Shown in pieces: positions 25,850 through 33,269 of a stretch of 33,269 nt of DNA. Position 1 is the first letter of the stretch; each line of letters starts with the position of its first letter. The position numbers and the translations under genes are program-made. Source of the DNA: Occallatibacter sp. (GTDB lineage Bacteria; Acidobacteriota; Terriglobia; Terriglobales; Acidobacteriaceae). The stretch spans positions 1 through 33,269 of the forward strand of contig JARLGE010000031.1 of the NCBI GenBank assembly GCA_031296215.1, given 5' to 3'. The notes under the pieces are model-generated. The model did no database searches. It worked only from the letters and a program-made list of their open reading frames with translations, and was not told the origin of the DNA.

Positions 25850-27214
25850 ATGCAAATCCGATGCCTCTTTCTCGCGCTGGTTTTATCCTCCGGAGCGTGC
25901 CTTGCGCAAACCACCGCGGCTTCCCCGCAGGCCGCCGCCGCGCAGCCGCCCAACCCTCCCCAGCCAACCAAGGCGGAGTATCTTCGCCTGGCCGCAGAAG
26001 TCGAGCACGCGTTGTATGTGGACGACATCGACGTGTGGTTTCCGCGCTCGGTGGACCATAAGCACGGCGGCTTCCATACGCACTTCACGCGCGACTGGCA
26101 CTGGGCGCCTGGCGATGGCAAGGCGGCCGTCATGCAGGGACGCATGACCTGGCTCGCATCCCAGGTGGTGCTGCGCGACCCCAAACGGAAAGCTGAGTTT
26201 CTGCCCATTGTTCGCCAAGGCGTCTCCTATATCGAAAACACGATGTGGGACAAGCAGGACGGCGGCTTCTTCTGGTTGCTCGACGATGACGGCCACTTCA
26301 CGCCGGAGTTCGGCAGCGGCAAACATCTTTACGGCATTGCGTTCTGCATCTACGGATTGGCCGCGGCTTACCAGGCGACCGGCGACGCCGATGCGCTCGA
26401 TCTGGCGAAAAAGGCCTATCTCTGGACCGACCAGCACGCGCACGACGCCGAGCACGGCGGCTATTCCGAGTGGCTCGCCCGCGACGGCACGCCCATCAAG
26501 CCGAACGCTTCCAGCGGAATGGTCGAGATGGGCCCCATCGGTCCCGTGGGCCTCAAGTCGATGAACACCCACATTCATCTGCTGGAAGCCTTCACCGAGC
26601 TCTACCGCGTCTGGCCTGACCCGGCGCTGCGCAGCCGCCTCGAAGAACTGCTTGCCGTCGTGCGCGACAAGATCTCGGTCGAGCCCGGCGTCATGAATCT
26701 CTACTTCACCAGCGCCTGGCAGCCCATTCCCGGCAACGATTCCTATGGCCACGATGTCGAGACAGCCTACCTGATGCTGGAGTCGGACGAACTGCTCCAC
26801 GGCCATGCGAGCGAGAAGACGGAACAGATGGCCAAAATGCTGGTCGATCACGCGCTGGCCTACGGCTGGGACGGAGCCAACGGAGGCTTCTTCCAGGAAG
26901 GCTCAACCTTCGGCAAGCCGGAAAGCACGCTGAAGGAATGGTGGGTCGAGGTCGAAGGCCTGAATGCTCTGCTCATGATGCATGAGCGCTACGGCAAGCA
27001 GAATTCCGTCTATTTCCAGAGGTTTCTGGCGCAGTGGGAGTACATCCGCAACCACACCACCGATGCCGAGTTCCACGGCCTCTACAACCTGACCAAGGCC
27101 GACGGCACGCCCATCACCGCGGACAAGGGCTCCATCTGGAAGGGAGGCTACCACGACGGCCGTGCCTTCTGGAATGTGAGCGCGCGGCTGCGCAAGCTCG
27201 CGGCGGAACACTAG
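25850..27214 (+). CDS. Secreted AGE-family protein (cellobiose 2-epimerase-like)
   Basis: A 454-aa protein with an N-terminal signal peptide (MQIRCLFLALVLSSGACLAQ), which is unusual for this normally cytoplasmic family. The rest is an (alpha/alpha)6-barrel of the N-acylglucosamine 2-epimerase superfamily: 'DGGFFWLLDDDGHF', 'KHLYGIAFCIYGLAAAY', 'MNTHIHLLEAFTELYRVWPD' (H241, H243), 'YGHDVETAYLMLE' (H301), 'LKEWWVEVEGLNALL', and 'WKGGYHDGRAFWN' (H435). The spacing of H241, H301 and H435 resembles the catalytic histidines of cellobiose 2-epimerases. Those enzymes epimerise the reducing-end glucose of beta-linked disaccharides to mannose. The expected 'WWPQAEA' reads WWVEVEG here, so substrate may differ. 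ATG 25850 is chosen because it opens the signal peptide; the longer open frame runs into GH31. Confidence 0.85.
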   Translation: MQIRCLFLALVLSSGACLAQTTAASPQAAAAQPPNPPQPTKAEYLRLAAEVEHALYVDDIDVWFPRSVDHKHGGFHTHFTRDWHWAPGDGKAAVMQGRMTWLASQVVLRDPKRKAEFLPIVRQGVSYIENTMWDKQDGGFFWLLDDDGHFTPEFGSGKHLYGIAFCIYGLAAAYQATGDADALDLAKKAYLWTDQHAHDAEHGGYSEWLARDGTPIKPNASSGMVEMGPIGPVGLKSMNTHIHLLEAFTELYRVWPDPALRSRLEELLAVVRDKISVEPGVMNLYFTSAWQPIPGNDSYGHDVETAYLMLESDELLHGHASEKTEQMAKMLVDHALAYGWDGANGGFFQEGSTFGKPESTLKEWWVEVEGLNALLMMHERYGKQNSVYFQRFLAQWEYIRNHTTDAEFHGLYNLTKADGTPITADKGSIWKGGYHDGRAFWNVSARLRKLAAEH

Positions 27215-27215
27215 A

Positions 27216-27350
27216 CCTGGTTGCATAAATCGGGCTTTGAAAGGGCACGGCTTTAGCCGTGCCGTAACAGGCCCATAAAACCTGGGGCTTTAGCCCCTGA
27301 GGGAGTCCACTTCATCGCCCAAGCCTATTTATGCAACAAGCTCCAGGCCT
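27216..27350. repeat. REP/MITE-like palindromic element between convergent genes
   Basis: The element has nested inverted repeats. The outer arms are an 11-bp perfect pair, GTTGCATAAAT (27220-27230) and ATTTATGCAAC (27327-27337), with outlying CCTG/CCAGG. Inside are two hairpins sharing the loop TTTA: GGCACGGC-TTTA-GCCGTGCC (27244-27263) and GGGGC-TTTA-GCCCC (27284-27297). Such 'cggctttagccg' units are dispersed repeats in Acidobacteriota genomes as I recall; REP-type elements are mobilised by RAYT transposases. It sits exactly between the AGE and GH3 genes, which end toward it. Confidence 0.7.
27244..27263. terminator. Possible bidirectional terminator hairpin (part of the palindromic element)
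   Basis: A perfect 8-bp GC-rich stem with a 4-nt TTTA loop lies 30 bp after the AGE stop and between convergent genes. No T-tract follows on either strand, so intrinsic termination is uncertain. A role as mRNA 3'-end stabiliser is equally possible. Confidence 0.4.
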
Positions 27351-27365
27351 ATCGCGCTGCGCGGG

Positions 27366-29969
27366 TCAGTGCGAAGCCAGCCCCGCAGCGCCCGAGCTCA
27401 CTTCAAATGCGGCTTGCTGATCGGCCAGCGAACTGCCCCCGATCCACACCGTGTAGTGCGTCGCCTCGATCGTCGGCCGGCTCTCGATGTTGTAGAAGGA
27501 CAGCTCCTTGAACCCCAGCGGGAAGCTGACTTGCTTCGATTCGCCGGGAGCCAGCGTCACCCGCTCAAATCCCTTCAGGCTGCGCACCGGCTGTTCGATG
27601 CTTGCTCCCAGATTGCGCACGTAGCATTGAACCACCTCGGTTGCCGCGCGGTCCCCGGTGTTGGTCACCGTCGCCGTGGCTTCAACCAGCGCGCTGCTTC
27701 GATTCGCCAGCGCCTCGGCCAGCGGAATGCTGGACTTCGACACCGTGATGTCGCGATAAGCGAAGCTGGAGTAAGAAAGCCCGTAGCCAAACGGGAACAG
27801 CGCGCTGTTGGGTGCGTCGATGTATCGGGAGAAGAAGCGCGAGTCGCCGCCTGGGGCCTGCGAAAGATCGAGTCCGACCGGCGGCCGTCCGGTGGGGAAC
27901 TGGTTGTAGTAGAGCGGTTCCTGGCCCACGGCGCGCGGGAAGCTCATGGGCAGCTTGCCGCTGGGCGACACATCGCCGTAGAGAACGTTGGCGATAGCAT
28001 GGCCGGCTTCGGTTCCGGGAAACCAGGTTTCGAGGATCGCGGAAACGTTTTCAGCGGCCCAGTTGAGAACCAGCGGCCGGCCGGAGAAGACGACCAGGAC
28101 CACCGGCTTGCCAGCGGCAGCCACTTCTTCCAGAAGCTGCTCCTGGTTGCCCGGAAGGTCGAGGTATGCGCGCGAGCCTGCTTCACCGCTCATGGCGTTC
28201 GATTCCCCCAGCGCCACAACGACGGCATCCGCATCCCGCGCTGCCGTGACTGCCTCGGCGAAGCCCGCGCGCGAGGTCCCTTCGATCTCGGTCCCCTTGG
28301 CGTAGAGCAGGGTTCCGCCCGTTTGCCGGGCGCGCTCCTCAAGGGCCTGCCGCACCGTAATGATGTCCGGATCACGGCTCCCTCCGCCCCATGCGCCGAC
28401 CATTTCCGCGGCGTCGTCGGCCAGCGGCCCGATCAGCGCGACCCGCTTTACCGCGGGCGAAAGCGGCAGCAGCGCTGCGCCGCCCGCGAGTTTGCCGTTC
28501 TTCAGCAGAACCAGCGACTCCTCCGCCGCCTTGCGCACCAGCGGCCGGTGCGCGTCCACGGCCGAAGTGACCTCCGCTCCTTCAGCGTAAGGATGCTCGA
28601 ACAACCCGGTGGCAAACTTGACCCGCAATACCCGCCGCACCGCCTCGTCGATTTCGGCCATGGAGACCTGGCCGGAGCGGATGAGCCCAGGCAACTGCGT
28701 GTCGTAGAAGTGCGACATCATGTCCACGTCCACGCCCGCGGTGAAGGCTTTGCGGGTAGCCGTCGCGGGGTCCAGCGCGATGCCGTGGTTCAGCAGTTCC
28801 ATCACCGCCGTGTAGTCGCTGACCACGAAGCCGTTGAAGCCCCACTCGCCGCGCAGCACCTTGGATAGGAGAAACGGATTGGCGGTGGCCGGCACACCGT
28901 TCAAGGAGTTGAAGGCGCTCATCATGGTGGCCGCGCCGGCTTCCACTGCCGCTTGATATGGCGGTAGATAAACCTGGCGCAGGGTAATCTCCGACATGTC
29001 CGTCGTGTTGTACTCGCGGCCCGCCTCGGCGGCTCCGTATGCGGCGAAATGCTTCACTGAAGCGGCCACGCGGCCCGGCTTGGACAGATCGTCGCCCTGG
29101 TAGCCGCGAATGTAGGCGCGCGCCATGGCGGCGCCCAGATAGGGGTCCTCGCCGGCGCCCTCCGCCGTGCGGCCCCAACGGGGATCGCGGCTGATGTCGA
29201 CCATCGGCGAGTAAAACCAACGCACCCCCGCGGTGGCGGCCTCCTCGGCGGAGATGCGCCCAAGGCTGGAGACCAGTTCCGGGTCGAAACTCGCAGCCAG
29301 GCCCAGCGGGATGGGATAGACGGTGCGGTAGCCGTGGATCACATCCGCGCCGAACAGCAGAGGAATGTGCAGGCGGCTCTTGTCCACAGCCAGGTGCTGA
29401 TAGGTGTTGGTGCGGGCCGCGCCGACCGTGTTGAGCATCGATCCCAGCCGGCCCGTTGCTGCCAGTTGCATGGCATCCAGATGATTGGCCGTTACCGGAT
29501 TCACGGCGACAATCACGCTCCCCTGGTTTGCGGCCGGTGTCGCGTCGGCGGTCTGCGCCTGGGGAGAATCGCCGGTGTCGTTGTACTGCACCAGTTGCCC
29601 GATCTTTTCCTCCAGCGTCATCTGCTTCAGCAGGCTCTCAACGCGGGCTTCGATCTTGGGGTCGGCAAGCTGGGCGTTGGAGGGATGCTTGGCCTGGTGG
29701 GTAACAGCCGGCGTGGCTGCCTGCGCTGCTTGTTGTGCAACGGAGTGGGGTGCGGCGGCGCCCATCAGAAGGGAAAGGGCGGAGCAGGCAAGGAGCGTGC
29801 GGAGACACTGCCCGGTCCCGGGATTCCGAGATAGCGCCGTGCGAGGGCCGTCAGCGTTCGATCGACTCAAAAGCGAGTTTCCCCGGACAGGACTTCCAAG
29901 GGACTCGGTCTCGGGAACAGGCGCCGTTTGCCGGCCGCCGCGGGGTGTGAAAAACAGGATCATGGCCAT
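27366..29969 (-). CDS. Secreted glycoside hydrolase family 3 beta-glucosidase (BglX-like)
   Basis: An 867-aa protein from the ATG at 29969. Domains in order: a long N-terminal region with a signal-type hydrophobic stretch (CLRTLLACSALSLLMGAAAP) cleaved around residue 80; the GH3 N-terminal barrel ('LLKQMTLEEKIGQLVQ', 'RLHIPLLFGADVIHGYRTVYPIPLGLAASF', 'RDPRWGRTAEGAGEDPYLG', 'VKHFAAYGAAEAGREYN'); the nucleophile in GFVVSDYTAV (D385); the GH3 C-domain ('ESLVLLKN', 'FPGTEAGHAIANVLYGDVSPSGKLPMSFPR'); and a C-terminal FnIII-like domain. It should remove terminal beta-linked glucose from oligosaccharides in the periplasm. Its GH144-like neighbours suggest beta-1,2-glucan fragments. The start is uncertain: TTG 29981, ATG 29963 or TTG 29870 also fit, and the long n-region before the hydrophobic segment favours a later start. 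Confidence 0.9.
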   Translation of the reverse strand: MAMILFFTPRGGRQTAPVPETESLGSPVRGNSLLSRSNADGPRTALSRNPGTGQCLRTLLACSALSLLMGAAAPHSVAQQAAQAATPAVTHQAKHPSNAQLADPKIEARVESLLKQMTLEEKIGQLVQYNDTGDSPQAQTADATPAANQGSVIVAVNPVTANHLDAMQLAATGRLGSMLNTVGAARTNTYQHLAVDKSRLHIPLLFGADVIHGYRTVYPIPLGLAASFDPELVSSLGRISAEEAATAGVRWFYSPMVDISRDPRWGRTAEGAGEDPYLGAAMARAYIRGYQGDDLSKPGRVAASVKHFAAYGAAEAGREYNTTDMSEITLRQVYLPPYQAAVEAGAATMMSAFNSLNGVPATANPFLLSKVLRGEWGFNGFVVSDYTAVMELLNHGIALDPATATRKAFTAGVDVDMMSHFYDTQLPGLIRSGQVSMAEIDEAVRRVLRVKFATGLFEHPYAEGAEVTSAVDAHRPLVRKAAEESLVLLKNGKLAGGAALLPLSPAVKRVALIGPLADDAAEMVGAWGGGSRDPDIITVRQALEERARQTGGTLLYAKGTEIEGTSRAGFAEAVTAARDADAVVVALGESNAMSGEAGSRAYLDLPGNQEQLLEEVAAAGKPVVLVVFSGRPLVLNWAAENVSAILETWFPGTEAGHAIANVLYGDVSPSGKLPMSFPRAVGQEPLYYNQFPTGRPPVGLDLSQAPGGDSRFFSRYIDAPNSALFPFGYGLSYSSFAYRDITVSKSSIPLAEALANRSSALVEATATVTNTGDRAATEVVQCYVRNLGASIEQPVRSLKGFERVTLAPGESKQVSFPLGFKELSFYNIESRPTIEATHYTVWIGGSSLADQQAAFEVSSGAAGLASH

Positions 29970-30030
29970 GGAGCCGTCCAATCGGGTATAGTACCCATCG
30001 GGGTCGGTAAGAGGTGATTTGCCGACGGGT

Positions 30031-30046
30031 GCGCAATCGTTTGCGC
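30031..30046. promoter_or_regulatory. LacI/GalR-type operator-like palindrome, copy 1
   Basis: GCGCAATCGTTTGCGC: perfect 6-bp half-sites GCGCAA/TTGCGC around a central CG. The core AATCGTTT matches the AAnCGnTT pattern typical of LacI-family operators. It lies about 95 bp before the rightward start and 62 bp before the GH3 start, so it could control both. Copy 2 at 32452-32467 differs at one base. Confidence 0.6.
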
Positions 30047-30130
30047 GCTCATGATTCTTGTATCACCTGCAAATCACGGGAGTCAAATCCCGGCGCTCAT
30101 CGAAGGCGCCCAATCGCTCCCCGCAACGCC

Positions 30131-30136
30131 AGGAGG
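30131..30136 (+). promoter_or_regulatory. Shine-Dalgarno fixing the start of the first glycoamylase-domain gene
   Basis: AGGAGG lies 5 nt before GTG 30142. It supports that start over the in-frame start at 30058, because the protein then begins directly with a normal signal peptide. Confidence 0.8.
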
Positions 30137-30141
30137 ATCCT

Positions 30142-32394
30142 GTGACGAAGACCATCTATTCCGTTCGAATTCTGCCGCGCAGCTCTGCCTGGCTGCGTCT
30201 CTTCCTTTTCGTCGCCGCCGTGCTTCTGCTCCCCGCGCTTGCCCACGCCGCATCGGACTACTACCGTCACGTTGTCTTCGACAACAGTCTGACTCCGGAC
30301 GCCTACTTCTATAGCCGCGCCCAAGCTTCGGGGAAGAGCTTCCTGGAGCAGCAAAACGGCCGCCTGCCCGTCGAGACCGGCACCTTTCTCACCCCTCCCA
30401 ATGCCATCCGCATCGAGTGGCAGTCCGCGCCGGAAGGCGGATGGACAGCGGAGATCGCGAGCCCCGACGTGCGCAATCGCCTGCCTGGATTGGACGGACA
30501 CAACCTCTACTTCTGGGTCTATTCTCCCCTCCCGATCGCTGCCGCGGACCTGCCCCGCATGGTGCTTTCGAATGCAGTCGAAGGCCTCCAGGTGGCGGAG
30601 TTTCCCGCCAGCTTCAGCGAGCCCCTCGATCTCGGCAAATACTCGGGCGACGTGCCGGCCGGCCGCTGGGTCCAGGTGCGCATTCCGCTCTCCGACTGCC
30701 GCACCGCGTCCATCTATCCTTTCAAGCCGGAATACCTGCGCGCCATCACCTTCCACCAGGGCCGCGCCGACGACGCGCGCCACACGCTGATCGTCGACGA
30801 GATTCGCGTCGATGACGAGCCCGCCGCAGGGTCCGTTCTGCCCGCGCCCAAGAATGTGCGCGCCACCGGCTACGACCGCCACGTCGAGATCGAGTGGGAC
30901 GCTGTCGAACCCGCATCGCTGGCGCGTTACGTCGTCTATCGCTCTCTCGACGGCGGCAACTTTTCCCCGGTCGGCATCCAGTTGCCAGGCAATCGTCGCT
31001 ACGAAGATTTCCTGGGCAAGGCGGGCGTTCACGCAGAATACAAAGTTGCCGCTTCCGACTGGCAGTACCGGCAGTCTGCTTTCTCCGCTGTCGCCGGGGC
31101 AACCACCCGCGCGCTGAGCGACGACGAACTGCTCACCATGCTCCAGCAGGCCTGCTTTCACTATTATTGGGAGGGCGCCGATCCCCATTCCGGCATGGCG
31201 CGCGAGAACATTCCCGGCGACGACCGCATTGTGGCCACCGGCGCCAGCGGGTTCGCCATCATGGCTCTCGTCGTCGGCGTCGATCGCGGCTTCATCACCC
31301 GCCAGCAGGGGGTCGAGCGGCTGACCAAGATCGTTGACTTCCTCGCCCACGCGCAGCGCTACCACGGCGCCTGGTCGCACTACATGGACGGCAACACCGG
31401 CCGCACCATGGCTGTCTTCGGCATGTACGACGACGGCGGAGACCTGGTGGAGACCTCCTTCCTCATGCAGGGATTGCTGGCCGCGCGCCAGTACTTCCAT
31501 GGGCCCGGCGCAAGCGAGCAGGCCCTCTACCGCGGAATCACGCAGCTATGGGAGACCGTCGAGTGGGACTGGTATCGCGAGACGCCCACCGGCGACTTTC
31601 TCTACTGGCACTGGTCGCCGGAGTGGGCATTCCAGATACATCATCCGCTCATCGGATTCAACGAGGTGATGATGACCTACCTGCTGGCCATCGCTTCGCC
31701 CACGCACTCCGTGCCCGCCAGCATGTATTACTCCGGGTGGGCTGGGCAATCGAAGATCAACACGAGCTATCGCGAGGGTTGGTCCGGAACAACGGATGGA
31801 AATCACTACGGAAACGGGAACACGTACTACGGCATCAAGCTCGATGTGGGCGTGGGCCGCGGCGGTCCGCTGTTCTTTACCCACTACTCCTTTATGGGGT
31901 TCGATCCGCACAGCCTCCACGACCGCTTCACCGGCTCGTACTTCGAGAACAACCGCAACATCGCGCTCATCAGTCGCGCTTATTCGATTGCCAATCCCAA
32001 GCACTTCGCGGGCTACGGCCCCGACGCCTGGGGACTTACCGCCAGCGACGGCCCCGATGGCTATGTGCCGCATGCCCCCGACGAAGCCGACGATCGCGGA
32101 ACCATTACGCCCACCGGTGCGCTGGCTTCGTTCCCCTACACGCCCGAAGCGTCCATGGCCGCCTTCAAGCACTACTATCGCGATCTCGGGCCACAGTTGT
32201 GGGACATCTACGGCCCGCGCGACGCCTACAATCCGGGTCAGAACTGGATTTCGCCCATAGCGATGGGACTGAATCAAGCGCCCATCGTCGTCATGATTGA
32301 AAACTACCGGACTGGCCTGGTGTGGAAAAACTTCATGGCTAACCCGGAGGTTGGACCGATGCTCAGGAAACTCGACGAGGCTACGGCAAAGTAG
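30142..32394 (+). CDS. Secreted glycoamylase-domain protein (GH144-like, probable endo-beta-1,2-glucanase)
   Basis: A 750-aa protein. A signal peptide spans 1-36 ([17 protein letters not shown], cleaved before ASDYY). Residues about 40-228 form a beta-rich jelly-roll-like region with '[11 protein letters not shown]' at its end, like carbohydrate-binding modules. About 232-320 is a fibronectin type III domain ('[12 protein letters not shown]', '[12 protein letters not shown]'). About 324-750 is the glycoamylase-like (alpha/alpha)6 catalytic domain: '[16 protein letters not shown]', '[20 protein letters not shown]', '[19 protein letters not shown]' (E437), '[29 protein letters not shown]', and '[10 protein letters not shown]'. 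Characterised bacterial members of this domain (GH144) cleave beta-1,2-glucan internally. GTG start set by the AGGAGG SD. Divergent from GH3, with an operator-like site between. Confidence 0.87.
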   Translation: MTKTIYSVRILPRSSAWLRLFLFVAAVLLLPALAHAASDYYRHVVFDNSLTPDAYFYSRAQASGKSFLEQQNGRLPVETGTFLTPPNAIRIEWQSAPEGGWTAEIASPDVRNRLPGLDGHNLYFWVYSPLPIAAADLPRMVLSNAVEGLQVAEFPASFSEPLDLGKYSGDVPAGRWVQVRIPLSDCRTASIYPFKPEYLRAITFHQGRADDARHTLIVDEIRVDDEPAAGSVLPAPKNVRATGYDRHVEIEWDAVEPASLARYVVYRSLDGGNFSPVGIQLPGNRRYEDFLGKAGVHAEYKVAASDWQYRQSAFSAVAGATTRALSDDELLTMLQQACFHYYWEGADPHSGMARENIPGDDRIVATGASGFAIMALVVGVDRGFITRQQGVERLTKIVDFLAHAQRYHGAWSHYMDGNTGRTMAVFGMYDDGGDLVETSFLMQGLLAARQYFHGPGASEQALYRGITQLWETVEWDWYRETPTGDFLYWHWSPEWAFQIHHPLIGFNEVMMTYLLAIASPTHSVPASMYYSGWAGQSKINTSYREGWSGTTDGNHYGNGNTYYGIKLDVGVGRGGPLFFTHYSFMGFDPHSLHDRFTGSYFENNRNIALISRAYSIANPKHFAGYGPDAWGLTASDGPDGYVPHAPDEADDRGTITPTGALASFPYTPEASMAAFKHYYRDLGPQLWDIYGPRDAYNPGQNWISPIAMGLNQAPIVVMIENYRTGLVWKNFMANPEVGPMLRKLDEATAK

Positions 32395-32414
32395 TTGTGC
32401 TTCATGAAGAAGGG

Positions 32415-32444
32415 TTGACAGCGGGCAGTGCGAGTCATGACAAT
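32415..32444 (+). promoter_or_regulatory. Candidate sigma70-type promoter
   Basis: A perfect -35 TTGACA (32415-32420) is followed after 18 bp by GACAAT (32439-32444; 4 of 6 to TATAAT). Transcription would start near 32451, at the left edge of the palindrome at 32452, which is a classic position for a repressor operator. Confidence 0.5.
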
Positions 32445-32451
32445 GACCAAG

Positions 32452-32467
32452 GCGCAATCGATTGCGC
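32452..32467. promoter_or_regulatory. LacI/GalR-type operator-like palindrome, copy 2
   Basis: GCGCAATCGATTGCGC is a perfect 16-bp palindrome with a central CG. Half-sites are identical to those of the copy at 30031-30046. It lies directly after the candidate promoter and 170 bp before the gene start. Repression by binding at the transcription start is inferred; the regulator gene is not in the window. Confidence 0.62.
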
Positions 32468-32637
32468 TTGCGCGCGCCAAAAACTGTGCTCCGGATGCCT
32501 CCGTGCGATTTTCAACCTGTTCCATCCATGGGTACCCGATCATGAAAGCAATGTGCGCTGGAGTAGTCACTACCGGTCAACGGATTGGCCGTGATCGAGA
32601 TTCAGCCCCGATGACATGAAGGAGAGGAGGGAATTCG

Positions 32638-33269
32638 ATGACTGAGCGAAGCAGCACTTGGCATTCGAGTTCTTCTTCTGAGGTGTGGAGACCGAGCCGG
32701 CGCCGGGCGCTCAAGTCGATGGCCGCGGCGGGATTCGCACTGCTCTCTGGCTGTGCTGGAACTTCTGAAAGTTCCGGCGGCGAAAGCGGCGCTCCTGCCA
32801 GGGGTGGTCCACCCGTGGGGTTCACGATGCCCACGACGCAAGCCGGCTTCCTCGACGATCTGGTCCGGCAGGGTTGTCTCTTCTTCTGGGAGCAGGCCAG
32901 CCCCACGACCGGACAGGTTCTCGATCGGGCTAACAACTATCTGGGCGGGGCGCTCGACAAGAGAACTGCGGCGAGCATAGCCTCCACGGGCTTTGGCCTC
33001 ACCGCGCTGTGCATCGCCGATTCGTATGGCTACTTGCCGTCCGTGTCCCATGCGCAGATCGCGAAGCGGGTACAAACCACGCTGAGCTGGCACCTGAACA
33101 ACATGCCCGAAGAGAATGGGTTCTTTTACCACTTCAGCGATAGCGACACCGGGGCGCCACAGACGGGATCGGAGGTTTCCTCCATCGATACGGCGATTCT
33201 GCTGTGTGGCATTCTTGCGGCACGGGCGTATTTTGGCGGAGAAAACGCAGAAATCCAGTCCCTGGCCAC
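32638..33269 (+). CDS. Glycoamylase-domain lipoprotein, N-terminal part (partial, runs off the window)
   Basis: The first 210 residues of a second glycoamylase-domain (GH144-related) protein; no stop before the window end. ATG 32638 has a GGAGAGGAGG SD at 32621-32630. The N-terminus has a twin-arginine-like stretch (SRRRALKSMAAAG) and a lipobox LLSGC with C39, so it is probably a Tat-exported lipoprotein. A Gly/Ser-rich linker follows, then the catalytic domain from about 66: 'GFLDDLVRQGCLFFWEQASPTTGQVLDR', 'ASIASTGFGLTALCIADSYGY', 'ENGFFYHFSDSDTG', and 'VSSIDTAILLCGILAARAYF'. It lacks the CBM-like and FnIII regions of the neighbour, and the 'VETSF' glutamate there is an aspartate here (IDTAI, D184). 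Role: cell-anchored glucan hydrolase, specificity unknown. Confidence 0.82.
   Translation, partial: MTERSSTWHSSSSSEVWRPSRRRALKSMAAAGFALLSGCAGTSESSGGESGAPARGGPPVGFTMPTTQAGFLDDLVRQGCLFFWEQASPTTGQVLDRANNYLGGALDKRTAASIASTGFGLTALCIADSYGYLPSVSHAQIAKRVQTTLSWHLNNMPEENGFFYHFSDSDTGAPQTGSEVSSIDTAILLCGILAARAYFGGENAEIQSLA

Larger units (their letters stand above)
29970..30141. other. Divergent control region between GH3 and the glycoamylase-domain gene
   Basis: This 172-bp region separates the divergent GH3 (-) and glycoamylase-domain (+) genes. It contains the operator-like palindrome at 30031-30046, and the SD for the rightward gene at 30131-30136. Candidate -10 elements on the minus strand (TACTAT, TATACC at about 29985-29993) lack a matching -35. 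Confidence 0.6.
32395..32637 (+). other. Intergenic control region before the second glycoamylase-domain gene
   Basis: 243 bp hold a sigma70-like promoter (32415-32444), an operator-like palindrome (32452-32467), and a purine-rich SD (32621-32630). I see no credible small gene: the 65-codon open frame from 32397 lacks an SD and family features. Confidence 0.6.

Noticed and set aside
27369-28868. 499-codon plus-strand frame over the GH3 gene
   Set aside because: The minus-strand GH3 protein has unmistakable catalytic motifs; the plus frame is Arg/His-rich with none.
29985-30013. Promoter for GH3 on the minus strand (TACTAT or TATACC as -10)
   Set aside because: No -35 hexamer at proper spacing; TTACCG is too close (11-14 bp).
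30097-31500. 467-codon minus-strand frame over the first glycoamylase-domain gene
   Set aside because: No motifs, and the opposite strand carries a full signal peptide plus catalytic domain.
32397-32594. 65-codon open frame between the two glycoamylase-domain genes
   Set aside because: It starts at a TTG without an SD and overlaps the promoter and operator-like palindrome; the sequence is not protein-like.
1-33269. Type VI secretion system instead of eCIS
   Set aside because: No TssJLM membrane complex, TssB/C or ClpV signature is seen. The DUF4255, Pvc15-like ATPase, DUF4157 and DUF6519 genes point to a free eCIS particle.
1-33269. Complete prophage
   Set aside because: No capsid, terminase, portal, integrase or lysis genes are present; only tail/baseplate-type genes are seen.

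Overview
The window is GC-rich, densely packed bacterial DNA. It probably comes from a soil-type Acidobacteriota (Terriglobia-like). This taxonomic inference rests on base composition, the wealth of secreted glycoside hydrolases, and a palindromic repeat of the kind common in that phylum; no rRNA or marker gene is present to confirm it. Two unrelated blocks meet near 23.3 kb.

Block 1 (1-23286, all + strand) is the baseplate and payload half of an extracellular contractile injection system (eCIS, the phage-tail-like particle family of PVC, Afp and MAC). The order is: C-terminal end of a DUF4255 tail-terminator protein (Pvc16-like), AAA+ ATPase (Pvc15-like), a 107-aa unknown protein, a 1160-aa DUF4157 effector ending in a DNA/RNA non-specific nuclease-like domain, CIS tube-like protein (Pvc7-like), LysM baseplate protein, gpD-like hub, gpV-like OB-fold spike, PAAR-like tip, gp25-like wedge, two baseplate J proteins, a P2 gpI-like tail protein with an added beta-rich half, and a 1545-aa DUF6519/beta-helix protein. 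Seven junctions are 4-nt ATGA/GTGA overlaps, so this is a translationally coupled operon. Sheath, inner tube and tape-measure genes are not in the window and would be expected upstream. The likely division of labour is: the ATPase and small protein act in assembly or loading, the DUF4157 protein is cargo, the tube-to-J genes build the baseplate, and the last two genes supply peripheral fibre- or adhesin-like parts.

Block 2 (23416-33269) is a carbohydrate-degradation locus. A GH31 glycosidase and a secreted AGE-family (cellobiose-2-epimerase-like) protein form a + strand pair. A convergent GH3 beta-glucosidase (- strand) follows, separated from the pair by a REP/MITE-like palindromic element. 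Divergent from GH3 is a secreted glycoamylase-domain (GH144-like, endo-beta-1,2-glucanase family) protein, then a second glycoamylase-domain gene running off the window, with a Tat/lipoprotein leader. Two nearly identical 16-bp LacI/GalR-type palindromes lie in the GH3/GH144 divergent region and just downstream of a sigma70-like promoter for the second glycoamylase gene. They suggest one sugar-responsive repressor controls the locus. GH144 plus GH3 suggests beta-1,2-glucan (sophorooligosaccharide) use, but specificity is inferred from family only.

No RNA genes, CRISPR arrays, insertion sequences or integrases were seen. No stretch longer than 300 bases lacks a gene.
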